NCBI GenBank assembly: GCA_004380135.1
Contig: QXCR01000156.1
Coordinates: forward strand, 1-64,000
Origin: Stemphylium vesicarium
Taxonomy: Eukaryota; Ascomycota; Dothideomycetes; Pleosporales; Pleosporaceae
DNA: 64,000 nt
Direction: 5' to 3'
Made by a program: the position numbers and the translations under genes. Below the pieces are notes generated by a model. The model saw only the letters and a program-made list of their open reading frames with translations. It searched no databases and was not told the origin of the DNA. Below, in pieces: positions 34,978 to 45,818 of this stretch. Each line of letters starts with the position of its first letter. Position 1 is the first letter of the stretch.

Positions 34978-36842
34978 CTAACCAGCGTGCTCGACGATCT
35001 CGCTCACCAGTTTGCCGTCCTGGATATAACTCCTGATTTGTTCTGGTAATGGGTTCTCGACATAGTCGTCTTCAGCGGGCAGGTTGATGTTCACGCTGCT
35101 GCACTTGCTTGTAAAGACCTCGGTGGCTAATGAGTCTTTGGATAGGTATACGGTGGCGCCGTCAACCTGGTCGAGGAGGATTGTGGGGAGGGTTCCGAGG
35201 ACTTGGAGAGCGAAGTTGGGGCACTTGATCACGTCTACGGAACTGACCATCGAGTCGACGATGAGCGATGTGCGGGAGGAGTTGTCGAGGGAAAGCGCGT
35301 TGGCCTTGCCGTTGATGCGGATGGTCGTGTTTTTGCAGCGCGAGATGAGAATGGAATGGTTGATTTCGGCGTCGATTTCGAGCATTTCACCGGGGGAATC
35401 AAAGTTGTCCTAGTGGAAGGTTAGCATGCAAGCCTGACACGCCCTTGAGCTTGAGCAAAACCTACTATTATCCACTTGTTCCCGTCCAGTTCCTTCTTTG
35501 GTGGCTTCTTTGTCCGCATGCTCTCTGGCTTCTTCGCCTTTGGTGGGGCTGGACTCTTACTCCTGTCCATGCTGCTCTGACTACCACTGCGTGTGGGGAC
35601 CGACGCACTTGCTCGCAATGACGGGTTCTTATGCGTCATTTGGCTTTGGTCGACCTTCTTAAGTCCCTTTGTGACGTCGGAGCCCTTGTTGAGCTCGCCG
35701 AAGACAGCGTTCATATCAGGAGCAGCCTTCTTGCCCGCAGGCGCGGCGCCCGGTGGCAGTGGAGGGCCTGGTGGTGGGGGAGGACCGGGTGGTGCTGGCG
35801 GGCCTCCTGCTGAGGGAGCGGGTGGTGAGGATTTGGTGGACGCTCCTGAGACTTGGTTCGCGGCTTCCTTGGCGTCGATGCCATTGCTGTTCCATGCTAC
35901 GCCTGTGGGGTGGTGCTTCTTTGCGTATTCGGCGAGGGCCTTGAATAGCTTGTAGTAGGCCTGGACCCATTTGACGTGCGATTCACCCTCGGGCCTAGAG
36001 CTGTTAGCTAGAGCTGGTATCGGGGTCGTGGGAGGTGGTACTTGTCGCGGTACTCCTTGAGCACCTTATTGCCGTACATCTGAGCGCCACCAACCAGCTC
36101 GTTGATGTGCTCGTGGGGCTTCATGCCTCCGCCCTGGCCAATGGTAACCCATCCAAGGGAACCGACGCCGTCAGCAACCATGGAGAGCGGATCCTTGAGC
36201 GCTGGGTCTCTATTGCTCTGTCTGAACTCGTCCGTCTTCTCCATGCCGGCCTGGAGGTCCTTGAGAAGCTCCATGAGGGTGCGGTCATCGGGTTTCTTGG
36301 CCTTGTTTGCGATGAAGAGGAACTGGCGCTCGGCAGCGAATGCTCCCTCGACCGCCTTGGACTGCCCCTCAATCACGCTTCCCAACTTGCCGCTCAACTC
36401 TAGCCAGTTGCTCAATTCCGAGTTGACCAGTTCATCGAATGCCTCAATCGCGGGCGGGGCGCTCTCGGCGACGAGCTTGGGGGTGCTCGCGTTGGTGTCG
36501 GCTTCGGTTGCGCCAGGGGCAGCGCTCGTCGAGGCCCCATTGAGGCTGGCAACGCCGTCGCCGCTGTTGGGGAGGGCGGTGCTGGCAATGTCTTCGAGGC
36601 GAGACGTGGCAGCTTCAAGCCTGCGGACCATAGACGTCAGTAATTTGTCTTGGGTGAGGCGAACCTGCCCATGTCGGCCAAGGATGTGTGCTTGGTTGGG
36701 CCCAGGTGCCATAGGTATTCGCTGGGGGTCTGATGGTAGGGTTGAGATGATTGGGATGGGAGGGATACAGACTGTCGACAGGAAACGAAAAAGGAACTCA
36801 CCGCTTGATCAGCGTCGTAAGGTTATTCATGTTGTTAGCCAT
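34978..36842 (-). CDS. SRV2: Adenylyl cyclase-associated protein (CAP/Srv2)
   Basis: Four exons (36802-36842, 36042-36620, 35466-35994, 34978-35409) give about 526 residues, typical of CAP. The first exon codes only 14 residues (MANNMNNLTTLIKR) and is followed by a 181-bp intron. RLEAATSRLEDIA at the start of exon 2 is the conserved N-terminal cyclase-binding/oligomerisation motif, and the helical folded domain follows to about residue 240. A proline stretch (GPPPPPGPPLPPG) is the profilin/SH3-type linker, then a WH2-like basic region, and the C-terminal CARP beta-helix (ILISRCKNTTIRINGKANAL) binds actin monomers. The protein recycles cofilin-bound actin and in fungi can also link to adenylyl cyclase. 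It diverges from the Mak32-like gene. Confidence 0.92.
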
Positions 36843-37205
36843 GCGGGGAAGGCACGCTGGTGCGTTTGTACGAAAGGTAAGACTGTCCGGACAGTTAACC
36901 CAATGCTCGGGGAAGGGGCGACGGCGGCCTCGTGCAGCTCGTGCGACGCTCTGGGGGCCGAGATAAGAATAATTTGCTGAGACTAGGCAGAGCCGTTGTT
37001 TGGCATGTGTACAATGGGTCTGTTCAGCAAAAGATTACAAAACGGCGCAATTGAAGCTCCAGGGTTGAACTCTCCGACGCGCATGGCCACGGCTGCCCAC
37101 GTTGCGCTAGCCGTCTGCAGCCAAGAGTGGCCGGCCCAGCGAATGCACGTCAGCGGTATACCACCAACTTTGTCATCTACCCAAGGCCGCACCAGAACAT
37201 CAAAC
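36843..37205. promoter_or_regulatory. Divergent promoter between CAP and Mak32-like genes
   Basis: A 363-bp gap between the start codons of two genes on opposite strands. No recognised element beyond its position. Confidence 0.5.
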
Positions 37206-38371
37206 ATGGCCGCGCCTAACACGTCTATAGATTTTTGCACGTTGGGCATGTTCATTATTGGTATGCTTTTACTTTATTGTCAACTATTGACAATGTACTG
37301 AGACATTCCAAGATGAGATTGAATTTCCCCCACCAAAACCCCCAGTCAAAGATATCGTCGGTGGAGCAGGCACGTATTCCGCCTTGGGCGCACGCATCTT
37401 CTCCCCGTCACCCCAATCAAAGAGTGTAGGTTGGATTGTAGACTGCGGATCAGACTTCCCACATGAACTCCGCAACTACATTGCTGAGTGGGATACTGGT
37501 GTGCTGATGCGGGAAACACCTAACCGGCTGACCACGCGTGGATGGAACGGCTACGAGGGGGAGAATGAGCATAGAGGTGCGTGTCAGCCACGTCAGCATA
37601 TGTGGGTTTTTACCAATATGTGCAGCGTTCCGATACTTGACCCCAAAGCTGCGTCTGGACCATGAAGCCCTGGTCGGCACGCGATTGCTATGGTCCAAGT
37701 CGTTCCACTTGATTTGCTCGCCCCTGCGCTGCATCGATTTGGTTGAGAACATTGTCGCTCTACGCGCAAAACACGACACTTCAGATGGGTCACCTCGCCC
37801 GGTATTCATCTGGGAGCCAGTTCCTGATCTCTGCACAGCTGAAGAGTCGGAAAACTGCCTGAAAGCGCTAAAGTGCGTCGACATTATCAGCCCCAACCAC
37901 GGCGAGCTCGGCGGCTTCTTCGGAAAGAACACCGACGGACCAGATCATGTCGACTTCCGGGCTATCGAGAAGCTGAGTAGTCAGTGGCTGGAAAATGGCA
38001 TTGGTCCCAATGGTGATGGCGGGGTTGTGGTGCGATGCGGGAAAGATGGCTGCCTGGTGACGCGCAAAGGGCTATGCAAGTGGATGCCTGCCTATCACCA
38101 GTCAGCAGAGAAGGTTGTTGACCCCACAGGCGGAGGCAACGGTTTCCTGGGCGGACTCGCTGTCGGCCTGCTCAGGGGTGCCTCCAGTTCAGTCATGGGG
38201 AACATAGAGGAAGCTGCAATGTGGGGGTCAATATCGGCCAGCTTCGCCATTGAGCAAGTTGGCATGCCCGTCCTCTCTCACTCGGCGGATGGGGAAACGT
38301 GGAACGGTGTTGGTGTCGAAAATAGGCTTTCAGATTTCAAGCAGCGGTTGGCTAGTTATGTACAGCCATAG
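37206..38371 (+). CDS. pfkB-family carbohydrate kinase-like protein (Mak32-like)
   Basis: Three exons (37206-37260, 37313-37576, 37626-38371) encode about 354 residues. Splicing rebuilds CTLGMFIIDEIEFPPPKPPV followed by DIVGGAGTYSALGAR, the N-terminal signature of yeast Mak32 and its fungal relatives within the ribokinase/pfkB superfamily. The C-terminal anion-hole motif reads VDPTGGGNGFLGG; the ribokinase consensus is DTxGAGD, so the catalytic aspartate position is Asn here, as far as I can align it by eye. Mak32 was named for maintenance of double-stranded RNA killer virus in yeast, but its biochemical role is unclear. Convergent with the next small gene, only 39 bp between stops. Confidence 0.82.
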
Positions 38372-38410
38372 CCGTGTTCGCTGCAATGTCCCCCGATCCT
38401 TCTCCCCCAC

Positions 38411-38797
38411 TTAATTGTCGAGTGTCTTCTCTATCAGGCTCTGATCTTGTTTCCGCTCGTGCTCCTTAATTTGCTTGCTCCAGCTGTGTACTTGTTAGCT
38501 GCCGAACCCGGTGCGTGGGGTAGAGGGATGCGGGTCGTACTATCGGCTGGGGAAGAACCTGTGGCGTTCGGGCATCTTGTCGCGGTATTCACGGTTGGCG
38601 CTGAGCATCCAGACCATGCCGACGATGCTGCCGAGGGCGAGGCCTACAACGGCCGTGTTGGCTTTCCAGTTGGCGGGTTGGGCGTACCAACCACCGGCCG
38701 GCGACCAGACGTGCTTGGGGTATCTACGCGATGATTAGCATGCATACAAAACTCAATTCCGACAAGAGGCGCACGGGATCTTTCCTCCTCCGCCCAT
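38411..38797 (-). CDS. Small single-membrane-helix mitochondrial-type protein (possible complex I accessory subunit)
   Basis: Three exons (38775-38797, 38541-38723, 38411-38483) give 92 residues. The first exon is only 23 bp and codes MGGGGKIP. The sequence then reads YPKHVWSPAGGWYAQPANWK, one predicted membrane helix (NTAVVGLALGSIVGMVWML), and a charged tail (REYRDKMPERHRFFPSRYW, then a Glu/Lys-rich end). Splice phases agree at both introns (51 and 57 bp). I recall very similar short proteins in many ascomycetes annotated as NADH:ubiquinone oxidoreductase accessory subunits, but I cannot verify which subunit. Diverges from the mitoribosomal gene at 39025, which fits a mitochondrial theme. 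Confidence 0.68.
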
Positions 38798-39024
38798 TGT
38801 GAGTGTGAATGTGCGGTTTCGTGGGGTTACTGGCGGCGGAGCTTCCACTGAGGTCGCTGTCGCACGTCGCATGCGTAGGGCTAGCACGGGCCCCCCGAGC
38901 TTGGCGGAAATTCTTTGGCAGTCGCAATCATCACTCGACGAGACCACACGAGCGCCCAATTGCTGCTGCCGCCGACTCCGCCTTGCTTCCCTATCCGCCT
39001 CTCTTTTTCTACATTCCGTCCTTA

Positions 39025-40260
39025 ATGAAGCGGATACCTATATCGACATGTGCCTCGCAATTGCTGGCACAACCGCTGCCACGCCGGCCCTCATGTCCAT
39101 ATGCCGCGGCGAAGAATGTACGGAGAGGCATTACACCACATAGCTACCGGATACACTCCCGCTTCCAGAGCACAGTAACCATACCCGAAGAGGCCGAATT
39201 GGAGCTTGAGATTGCCGCAAATTCAGGTGCATCGTCGACAGCCAACTCAAGGCCCGCGGCCTCGCAGCCTCTCCCACTAGAGAGCCTCCCCTCCCCACAC
39301 CCCAACGCCGCCGAGCGCTCGACAAAACTCCACGCCCTCCGGAGTCGACTATCCCTCCCACCCCGCTTCCCCCTCCAAGCCCTCGCACGAACTCTCGTAC
39401 ATCCCTCTGCCGACCCCAATCCCGCATTCAATAATGCCTCACTATCGATACTCGGACGCCACCTGCTCGGCTACTACACCTCCGAGTGGCTGCTATGCAA
39501 CTACCCCCGTCTCCCAATGGCGGTCGTTTTCGCCGCAGTTGAAGCGTACATTGGGCCCAAAGCCCTAGCCACCGTGGCGCGGGAGTGGGGTATCGAGGCC
39601 GCGCAGGAACCTGGTGGTGAAGTCGACTCTGGATTGTTGCAGTTTAAGAGGATACGATCGGGCGACGATATTCCAGCCACATTGAGACCACAGGTACCCT
39701 GGAAATGGAACATCACCACAACGCACAAAATTATAAAGACCGACGAATTTGGTTCCGAGTCTGCTGCACCTGGCCCGCATGCGCTACAGCAGACGCCAGT
39801 ACCAGTGGAAGAGGCCGCACAGTCCTTTGTGCGAGCACTCATGGGCGCGCTACACCAACACCTCGGCGCCCCTCTCACCAAACGCTTTTTCCGCGATCAC
39901 TTCCTCAGTCGGCACCTCGACATCAGCACACTCTTCGATTTCCGCACACCCACCCGAGATCTTTCACGCTTATGCGCCCGAGAAGGGTTTGAACCACCTG
40001 TCGCCCGGATAGTCTCCGAAACCGGTCGTCTGAGCAGGCATCCAGTGTTTGTAGTTGGCGTGTACAGTGGTAAGGACAAGCTGGGAGAAGGAGCAGGTAG
40101 CTCGTTGGATGAGGCAAGGACAAGAGCAGCGGCAGCAGCATTGAAGGCCTGGTATCTGTACAAGCCTGTCGAGGTCACGGTGCCAAGCAGCACAGAAGGC
40201 AAACTCGACACTACCGGATGGCGACCCAACCATATCGACTGTGGTGAGGTCATTGTTTAA
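39025..40260 (+). CDS. MRPL3: Mitochondrial large ribosomal subunit protein mL44 (Mrpl3)
   Basis: A single exon of 411 residues. The start is the ATG at 39025 because the N-terminus from there (MKRIPISTCASQLL, Arg/Ser-rich) fits a mitochondrial targeting peptide; the upstream open frame has no support. An RNase III-like fold is followed by a C-terminal double-stranded RNA-binding-like segment (VFVVGVYSGKDKLGEGAGSS followed by LDEARTRAAAAALKAWY). This combination, without the RNase III catalytic acidic motif, is characteristic of mL44, called Mrpl3 in yeast. It works in the mitochondrial ribosome. No intron is needed. Confidence 0.86.
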   Translation: MKRIPISTCASQLLAQPLPRRPSCPYAAAKNVRRGITPHSYRIHSRFQSTVTIPEEAELELEIAANSGASSTANSRPAASQPLPLESLPSPHPNAAERSTKLHALRSRLSLPPRFPLQALARTLVHPSADPNPAFNNASLSILGRHLLGYYTSEWLLCNYPRLPMAVVFAAVEAYIGPKALATVAREWGIEAAQEPGGEVDSGLLQFKRIRSGDDIPATLRPQVPWKWNITTTHKIIKTDEFGSESAAPGPHALQQTPVPVEEAAQSFVRALMGALHQHLGAPLTKRFFRDHFLSRHLDISTLFDFRTPTRDLSRLCAREGFEPPVARIVSETGRLSRHPVFVVGVYSGKDKLGEGAGSSLDEARTRAAAAALKAWYLYKPVEVTVPSSTEGKLDTTGWRPNHIDCGEVIV

Positions 40261-40820
40261 GACTAGACTTCGACCGCGTTTTGGGAGTTGCAGGAAATGT
40301 TCTTTGGGCATGCATTGCATATGTGGACACTATACTCTTCACTTGTACAGATTCCGGGGTGGCGGGGTAGAGCAGAAAAAGAGGGGCCATGAACGGCTCC
40401 ATCGTAGGAAGCTTGGGGATGATAGGACGATCCGGCCCATGATATGCTATTTAAGGGGCGGACGTCTGCGCTCACGAACAGCGCGCATGTATCATATGTG
40501 ACATCATGAGGATACCACGACGATCCACAATGTGTAGAATATAAGATAAACGCTGCATGTACCTTTTTATGCTGGCAAACTCATGGTTCTTGAGATTGGA
40601 ATCTATGATTGCCGACCCTGACTTTTGTATCCCCCGCGCCTTGAATCACGATCGTACTTTCCGTTTTTCGAATGAGGCAAGGGCACCGCGGCATCGGCGC
40701 ACAGATCCCCACTTGCCTTCTGTTTCCGATGTTCGAGGCCCTTGCAGGTTATACCATCACCGTTCACCCACAATAGTTTCAAAGCGAATAAGTCAATGAA
40801 CATTACACGAAACAATTCAC
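40261..40820. other. Intergenic, no gene seen
   Basis: 560 bp after the mL44 gene with 3' flank sequence; only short, unrelated frames. Confidence 0.4.
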
Positions 40821-41280
40821 ATGGGCGACTCGAACAAGGTGCGCGGCAGGCGCGATGTTCCTCCTACGACTAGATTCACCCGTCTGCAAAAGCGGCTACA
40901 ACTAGAGCAGCAAGAACGACAGAAAGAGCAGGAACATGCATTCACGGTAGTTGCAGCACACGCAGAAAAAGATTGAAAAGGAAAGGGAAGAAGAGATGAA
41001 AAAAGCTGTCGAGAGAGAGGAAAGGAGGAACTAAGCAGAGGAAAGGAAGGAAAGGGAACTGAAGGAACAGGAGGACGAGAGGCGACAGTTGTACCGAAGA
41101 TTGGAAAGGGGGAAAATCACCAGGCGCCAATTCAATAAGAAGTTGAAAGATTTAAGGCCGGTTCGTAAGGAAAGGATACTCTTTGATCGGTTTTCAAGCG
41201 CGTCTGAGGATTCTCCTGAGTCTTCGACGGGAGAGGAGTTTTCGTCTGAGACGGAGGATGAAGATGAGGAGTCGGATTGA
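40821..41280 (+). pseudogene. Broken gene for a small charged coiled-coil protein
   Basis: From the ATG at 40821 a basic, Gln/Glu-rich frame (MGDSNKVRGRRDVPPTTRFT) runs to a TGA at 40974. The same composition continues in another frame with EKEREEEMKKAVEREERR, is interrupted by TAA at 41032, then continues to a natural-looking acidic end (EETEDEDEESD-like) and a stop at 41280. The frame change lies between about 40945 and 40975; a candidate intron there would be only 19 bp. One shift plus one nonsense codon in 460 bp indicates a dead gene or an assembly error. The style resembles the larger decayed locus at 15032-19318, but homology is not shown. Confidence 0.5.
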
Positions 41281-41879
41281 TGATTGCGACCAAGCGAATG
41301 TATACAATCTAGCAGTTGGGTACTACTGCGAGGCGCATACTAGGAGAGTGTACTAAGCATTGGATATGCGATTTTCTTACTAATGGAAAGAACAAGAAAA
41401 TTAGAAGACCATGAAACAAGGATTTCGGGTATCCCCTGCTAGATAACTGGCGAAAAAGGGCTGGAAAATTCTCTGCAAATTAAAACAGCAATGTTTGCGA
41501 GGGGAAGATACTCGGGATATCAGCCTGATCTTAATTAAAGTATCAAAGAAGATGGAAATGCTCTTCTCGATTCTGAAAACCCCATTCTCTTGTTGTATCT
41601 CTATGACCATGACGAATACAGGGTGTTCTGCATGGTGCTGAGAGTCGACCGCGAGTGTCGTGGATCATAGCTGCCCTTCGCGTGCAGAGGCAAGAACTAC
41701 AATGGACCGAGCGTCCATGATGTGAGCGCTACCGGTAAGTCCTCGAGACTAAGTACTGTCGCGGAGAACAGGAACAACAAATTTCACGCCTCGTTTCCTG
41801 TAAACACATCCCCGAACTGCCCACTCCTCGCATTCTAAGTTTTTATTCGATCGCGCGGCATCGCTCAGCGGATATAATC
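41281..41879. other. Intergenic, no gene seen
   Basis: 600 bp between two broken low-complexity genes. Locally AT-rich around 41370-41620. Nothing recognised. Confidence 0.4.
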
Positions 41880-43250
41880 ATGGTCAAAGCAACTGCTAAA
41901 GGCGCAAAGAACGGAAGAACTCCGAAGGGACCCAGCGAAAGACCGTCTTCCAGCGTTGTCCGGCCAACCAAGTCAACAAAAACAAAAGCAACAAGATCAC
42001 AAAGCGCAACGAGGCCAGCAGCAAAAGATCACCAAGTTCTTTGGTCAGCAGAATGGCGAATCCTCCCGCCGGAAACGCGCAGCATCACCCGCGGAGGGAG
42101 GTTTCTTAGACGCTCTCGATCCCCACCCAGCGACTAAAAGACCAAAAACTCCAACGCGCGAAGAAATATTTGCAAGCCACATCCAAGCAAACCCTATTCC
42201 ACTTGTAGAGCTCAAGCAACGTGTTTCCCAGACGCCACGTTCGCCACGACGCTGTCGCGTTTATTGCGACGCACCCTGCAATATTCCAAATTGCGACCCA
42301 GAAAACAAACTACGGGGCTTCCACGTAGATACTATCAAGCAGCACATGAAACGAGAAGCAGAAGTCAACGCTGCATTCGTGTCTTTTGCCGAAAAGCAGT
42401 CTAGAGGTCAACAGGTTCCGGTTGGTGATCCATATGTTCAGTGTACCAGCTGCAGTTAGAAAATATACTCCAGTGAAGTGTGGACTAAGTGTTTGTACGA
42501 CAAGATCGACAACGAGGAGTTTCATGAGCTGGAACTGGACGCACTCCTCGAATTCCACCGGCAGTGGCGAGACTATATTCCATCCGCGAACGGGCGGCGG
42601 CGGCGGAGAAAGCTACCTCAATGGCATGCTTGTTTGTGCCATTATCCAGCTTGTATTGGAGGAATCGGGGGAAGATTTAACGCTATAAAGGGCGGCTTTG
42701 CCCCCTTCGACATGCCAAGATTTGGGTCACTCAAGCCGGTAACCGTGAAGACAACGAGCCGCTGCCGCCGTGTCAAATTTTGGTTTGCAGGCAATGGCTA
42801 TCTACGGTTCCAGTGCAAGAGGTGCGGAGAGACGCACCGACAGTCACCTGGTCAGCGATTCACATGACGGAGGAACGCGAGGAGCGGGAACACCAGGAAT
42901 TTGTGGCGCGGATGGAAAAGATTGAGGAAGAGCGAAGGCCTAAGGCGGAGAAAGAGAAGAAAGAAGCAGCGGAACGTAGGCATGAAGAAGCGACCAGGCG
43001 AGTAGAGGAAGCCACAAGGGGAACGGAAAGAAAAGAGTTGGGGCATGGCACTGGAAGTAGTGCTAGCCAAGAGTCTGAGAACGTGGAGGAAGACGGCGGA
43101 GACAAACCCGATGGAAGCTACTATGAAGGCGACTTGAGCAATTACCTCAGGCGTGAACAGGAAGTCGAACTGCCATACAAAGAGTGGGACGATCACTCAG
43201 CTGCAGGCACGACGGCCTGGACGAGTTTCGAGGGCGAAGAAGAAGATTGA
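41880..43250 (+). pseudogene. Interrupted gene with PIP-box-like and Cys-rich segments
   Basis: The ATG at 41880 opens a basic Lys/Ser/Thr-rich frame. By about 41956 the coherent reading has moved one frame over and gives a Gln-rich stretch, then QQKITKFF (42019-42042), which matches the PCNA-interaction consensus Q-x-x-I-x-x-F-F, then a basic RRKRAAS segment. A Cys-rich part follows (CRVYCDAPCNIPNC, later CTSC). TAG at 42457 interrupts the frame, yet the same frame continues as VWTKCLYDKIDNEEFHELEL with further Cys (CLCHYPAC, CKRCGETH). Near 42850 reading shifts again to a Glu/Arg coiled coil and an acidic end at 43250. Unidentified introns could repair some breaks, so an intact gene is not excluded. 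No family recognised. Confidence 0.45.
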
Positions 43251-43645
43251 GCGCGACGCCTCCACAACAAAGTGCCTGACGAAAGTATACGCCAGGTACT
43301 TATGTGGAACGTCGCCTGCCCAATAGCAAAATGAAGGTTACCCCCCCTCCCCAATCCCAGCCCCCAGCATCTTCTTCACTTAATTCATTCGAAGAGTCAA
43401 TTCAGCCTGACATTATTATAATATATACATTTCTTCTCAAGCTAGACTTTCTCCAACCCCAAGGAACTCACCGTCCTGAAACATGTTTTTGTGCTGGTAT
43501 CATCGTTGTCGATTCGTTACGAGGGGATAGACGTTGGTGGTGGTTGTAGTAGTGATTCTTTACGAAGGAATTTATAAAACTCGAATCTTCATAAGTTTTA
43601 CTAACGATTTCGGTTGACCAGACTCCTTCTTCCTTGGCTTTGCTC
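43251..43645. other. Intergenic, 3' flanks
   Basis: About 395 bp between the end of the interrupted gene and the stop of the UstYa-like gene; includes an AT-rich patch near 43410-43430. No gene. Confidence 0.4.
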
Positions 43646-44581
43646 TCAAACATCAGCCTCAGGCATTGCATTATTATTGGCCCATTCCTTGATCTTCTCA
43701 AAGTTCCTGCACACATGATGGCTCTCATAGTCGGGCCAGTAGCCCTTCTTGCCCTCTTGGGGGTGGAACGTGAACACGTTGACATCCGAAAGGCACATGA
43801 GGTTCATACGCAGAATCTCTATGCAGTGATCTACTTCTTGGTTAGCTTTGGGGATCTGATGAGGTCCGGGCATGACTCACCAAGATGCGCCCTCACATTC
43901 TCCGGCTTGTCGTTGGTATCGCTCCACCAAAGCTTGGGGTAGTAGTCCGGGTACGTCGACATGCGGAGCAGATTCAGGCAGTGGAGTTGGTGGAAGACTT
44001 CAAGACCGACACGATACCCTGTCTCGCCTGTCTTGGGGTCTGTGACTTGCAGGGCATCGGCAGGCTTTTGTAGTTTGGAAAATTCCGCGGCAGAGACCAT
44101 TTGGTCGGGCACTGGGTACCTCTTGTTAGTCACGAAAGGTTGGCAAGTCGAGGAAGAGGGCGAGCCTACGGTATGCAATGTCCATCCATGCATTTTCTAC
44201 GTCATCGGTGATGCCAACGTACTTGGAAGAGTTGAGTGGGTTCGGAAGTTCGAACTGTGTGTGCAAGTATTCTACTTGGTGCATTGCGGGCGCTGATCAC
44301 GTTTGTTAATGCTGTTCGCGCGTACATCCCGAGTGTAGGTCCTTACAAAAGATGTCAAATTGGTCCATTAATTTGGCGGCCGAGTGGCCAGATGTATCCT
44401 TCTGCGACATGACGGCGCATATCAATGAGAGCATGGATAATGTGAAAAGAAAGAGATTGAACAACGTTAGGTACACGAAACTTTGCCGCCTTTTCGTATC
44501 GTCTCTCTGGTATTGTGTGGTGATGAAGACGGCATTCTCAGAGTTGGACTGCTGAGAGCTGGAATCTGTGTATTTCTCCAT
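43646..44581 (-). CDS. UstYa-like oxidase (DUF3328 family)
   Basis: Four exons (44347-44581, 44170-44292, 43881-44111, 43646-43830) give about 257 residues, the family's usual size. The N-terminal tail is Ser/Gln-rich and is followed by one membrane helix (VYLTLFNLFLFTLSMLSLI), the normal type II layout. Two HxxHC motifs are present: HQLHC at about 160-164 and HLDHC at about 195-199; the second is created only by splicing of the 50-bp intron 43831-43880, which strongly supports the model. By family knowledge these metal-dependent enzymes cyclise or oxidise peptides in ustiloxin-type RiPP pathways and act on other metabolites too. It diverges from a secreted repeat protein at 45819. An upstream ATG at 44599 would add six residues. 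Confidence 0.88.
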
Positions 44582-45818
44582 TATGGATAATGAAGGCAAA
44601 ATTGAGTAGAAGGACCAAACTGCAGCAATGCTAGTAAGTGTGTAAGCGAGAAAGAATTATGAGTCGACCTGCGATAGAATGGGAAAAGATGCCTGCTCAG
44701 CACTTGAGAAAGACGAACTTGGGCATTGTCAAAGGAAAGACCCATGAGGTGGCAACTAGAAGAGTCGCTGGTTGTTACCCATGAAACGCCAACCTTCGAT
44801 ACTCCACTGGTATCGCAATGAGTCGGGTTGACCGAAACACGGAACACGTCAAACAATGCCGTGATGCCGTGCATACCGCCCCCCCCCCCCCCCCACGAGG
44901 CATTCGAAGCCTTTCCAGGCAACAATAGCCTGGCGCGCCCTTTTGCAACACTGCCAAACCGTGACAAGCTTTCGACAAGCCTTATGAGACGCCGAGAGTG
45001 GGGACGTCTCAAGTTCGTCGTTGGTTGTAGCCGCTGTTTGAGTTTCAAAGTGGACGCTTAGCCAAGAACTGATGTTCATAATACTTCACCATCGTTTCAG
45101 CTTGGCGCGCTAATCGAAACGAGAACCGACTGTGGTTACCTGTCCGACCTGACACGCACATGGAACGATTGTGTTCATGGTGCACCGGAAATAATACCAA
45201 AAATTGCTCTTCCGAATGAGTGTGCTAAATGTCGCGGCGCTGCACGAGCCTTTTCGCGCCTAGCTGAGAACCAATGAGATGCAAGCTCAAGGCCCTGTAA
45301 TGCTCTCCGATATCCTTCAGGGCAGCTTCTCGATAATTTGGTCATTGGCCCAGAGCCTACAGTATGTGTGTGGGATTCCTATGTGCACTTCCATCTTGCA
45401 GAAATCCGGTTTCGGCTCAATGGCATTTTCCAAACACTGACAGACCTTGTCGACTGCTGGCGGTGTCATTGGTGGAGAGAGCAATCCGTCAAGACCCAAT
45501 GTGTTTGACTGCCCGTACTAAACGCCCTCCGCGATCCTGTTGCAGTGGTGACAATGGTACCTGACTAGGGTGGTGCTTCCGCTTCTGTTCCGCAGGCAAT
45601 GCAAGGCGTCTCAGGGAAAGAAAGCACAAGCAAGTGTGCAGCCGCCATGGGAAGTCGAGGCCAGTTATAAAGCGTGACCTCATTCCTAGAGAAAGGGCAT
45701 CAAGCGTTGAACGTGCTCATTCCTTCTCACAACCTGCTCATTGTAGTTTCATATTTTCTTCTCTGCTGGCAGATCCTTTCATTCGTCCGAATCCGAACAC
45801 AGTCGAACTCTTACCACA
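44582..45818. promoter_or_regulatory. Divergent region between UstYa-like and repeat-protein genes
   Basis: About 1.2 kb between two opposite start codons. It holds a 16-base C run at 44879-44894 and a TTATAAAG box at about 45665-45672, roughly 150 bp before the repeat-protein start. No further gene is supported on either strand. Confidence 0.5.
44879..44894 (+). repeat. 16-base C homopolymer
   Basis: Sixteen consecutive C on the plus strand (G on the minus strand), within the shared upstream region of the UstYa-like gene and the secreted repeat protein. Such runs can fold into G4 or i-motif structures and vary in length; a role here is not shown. Confidence 0.85.
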
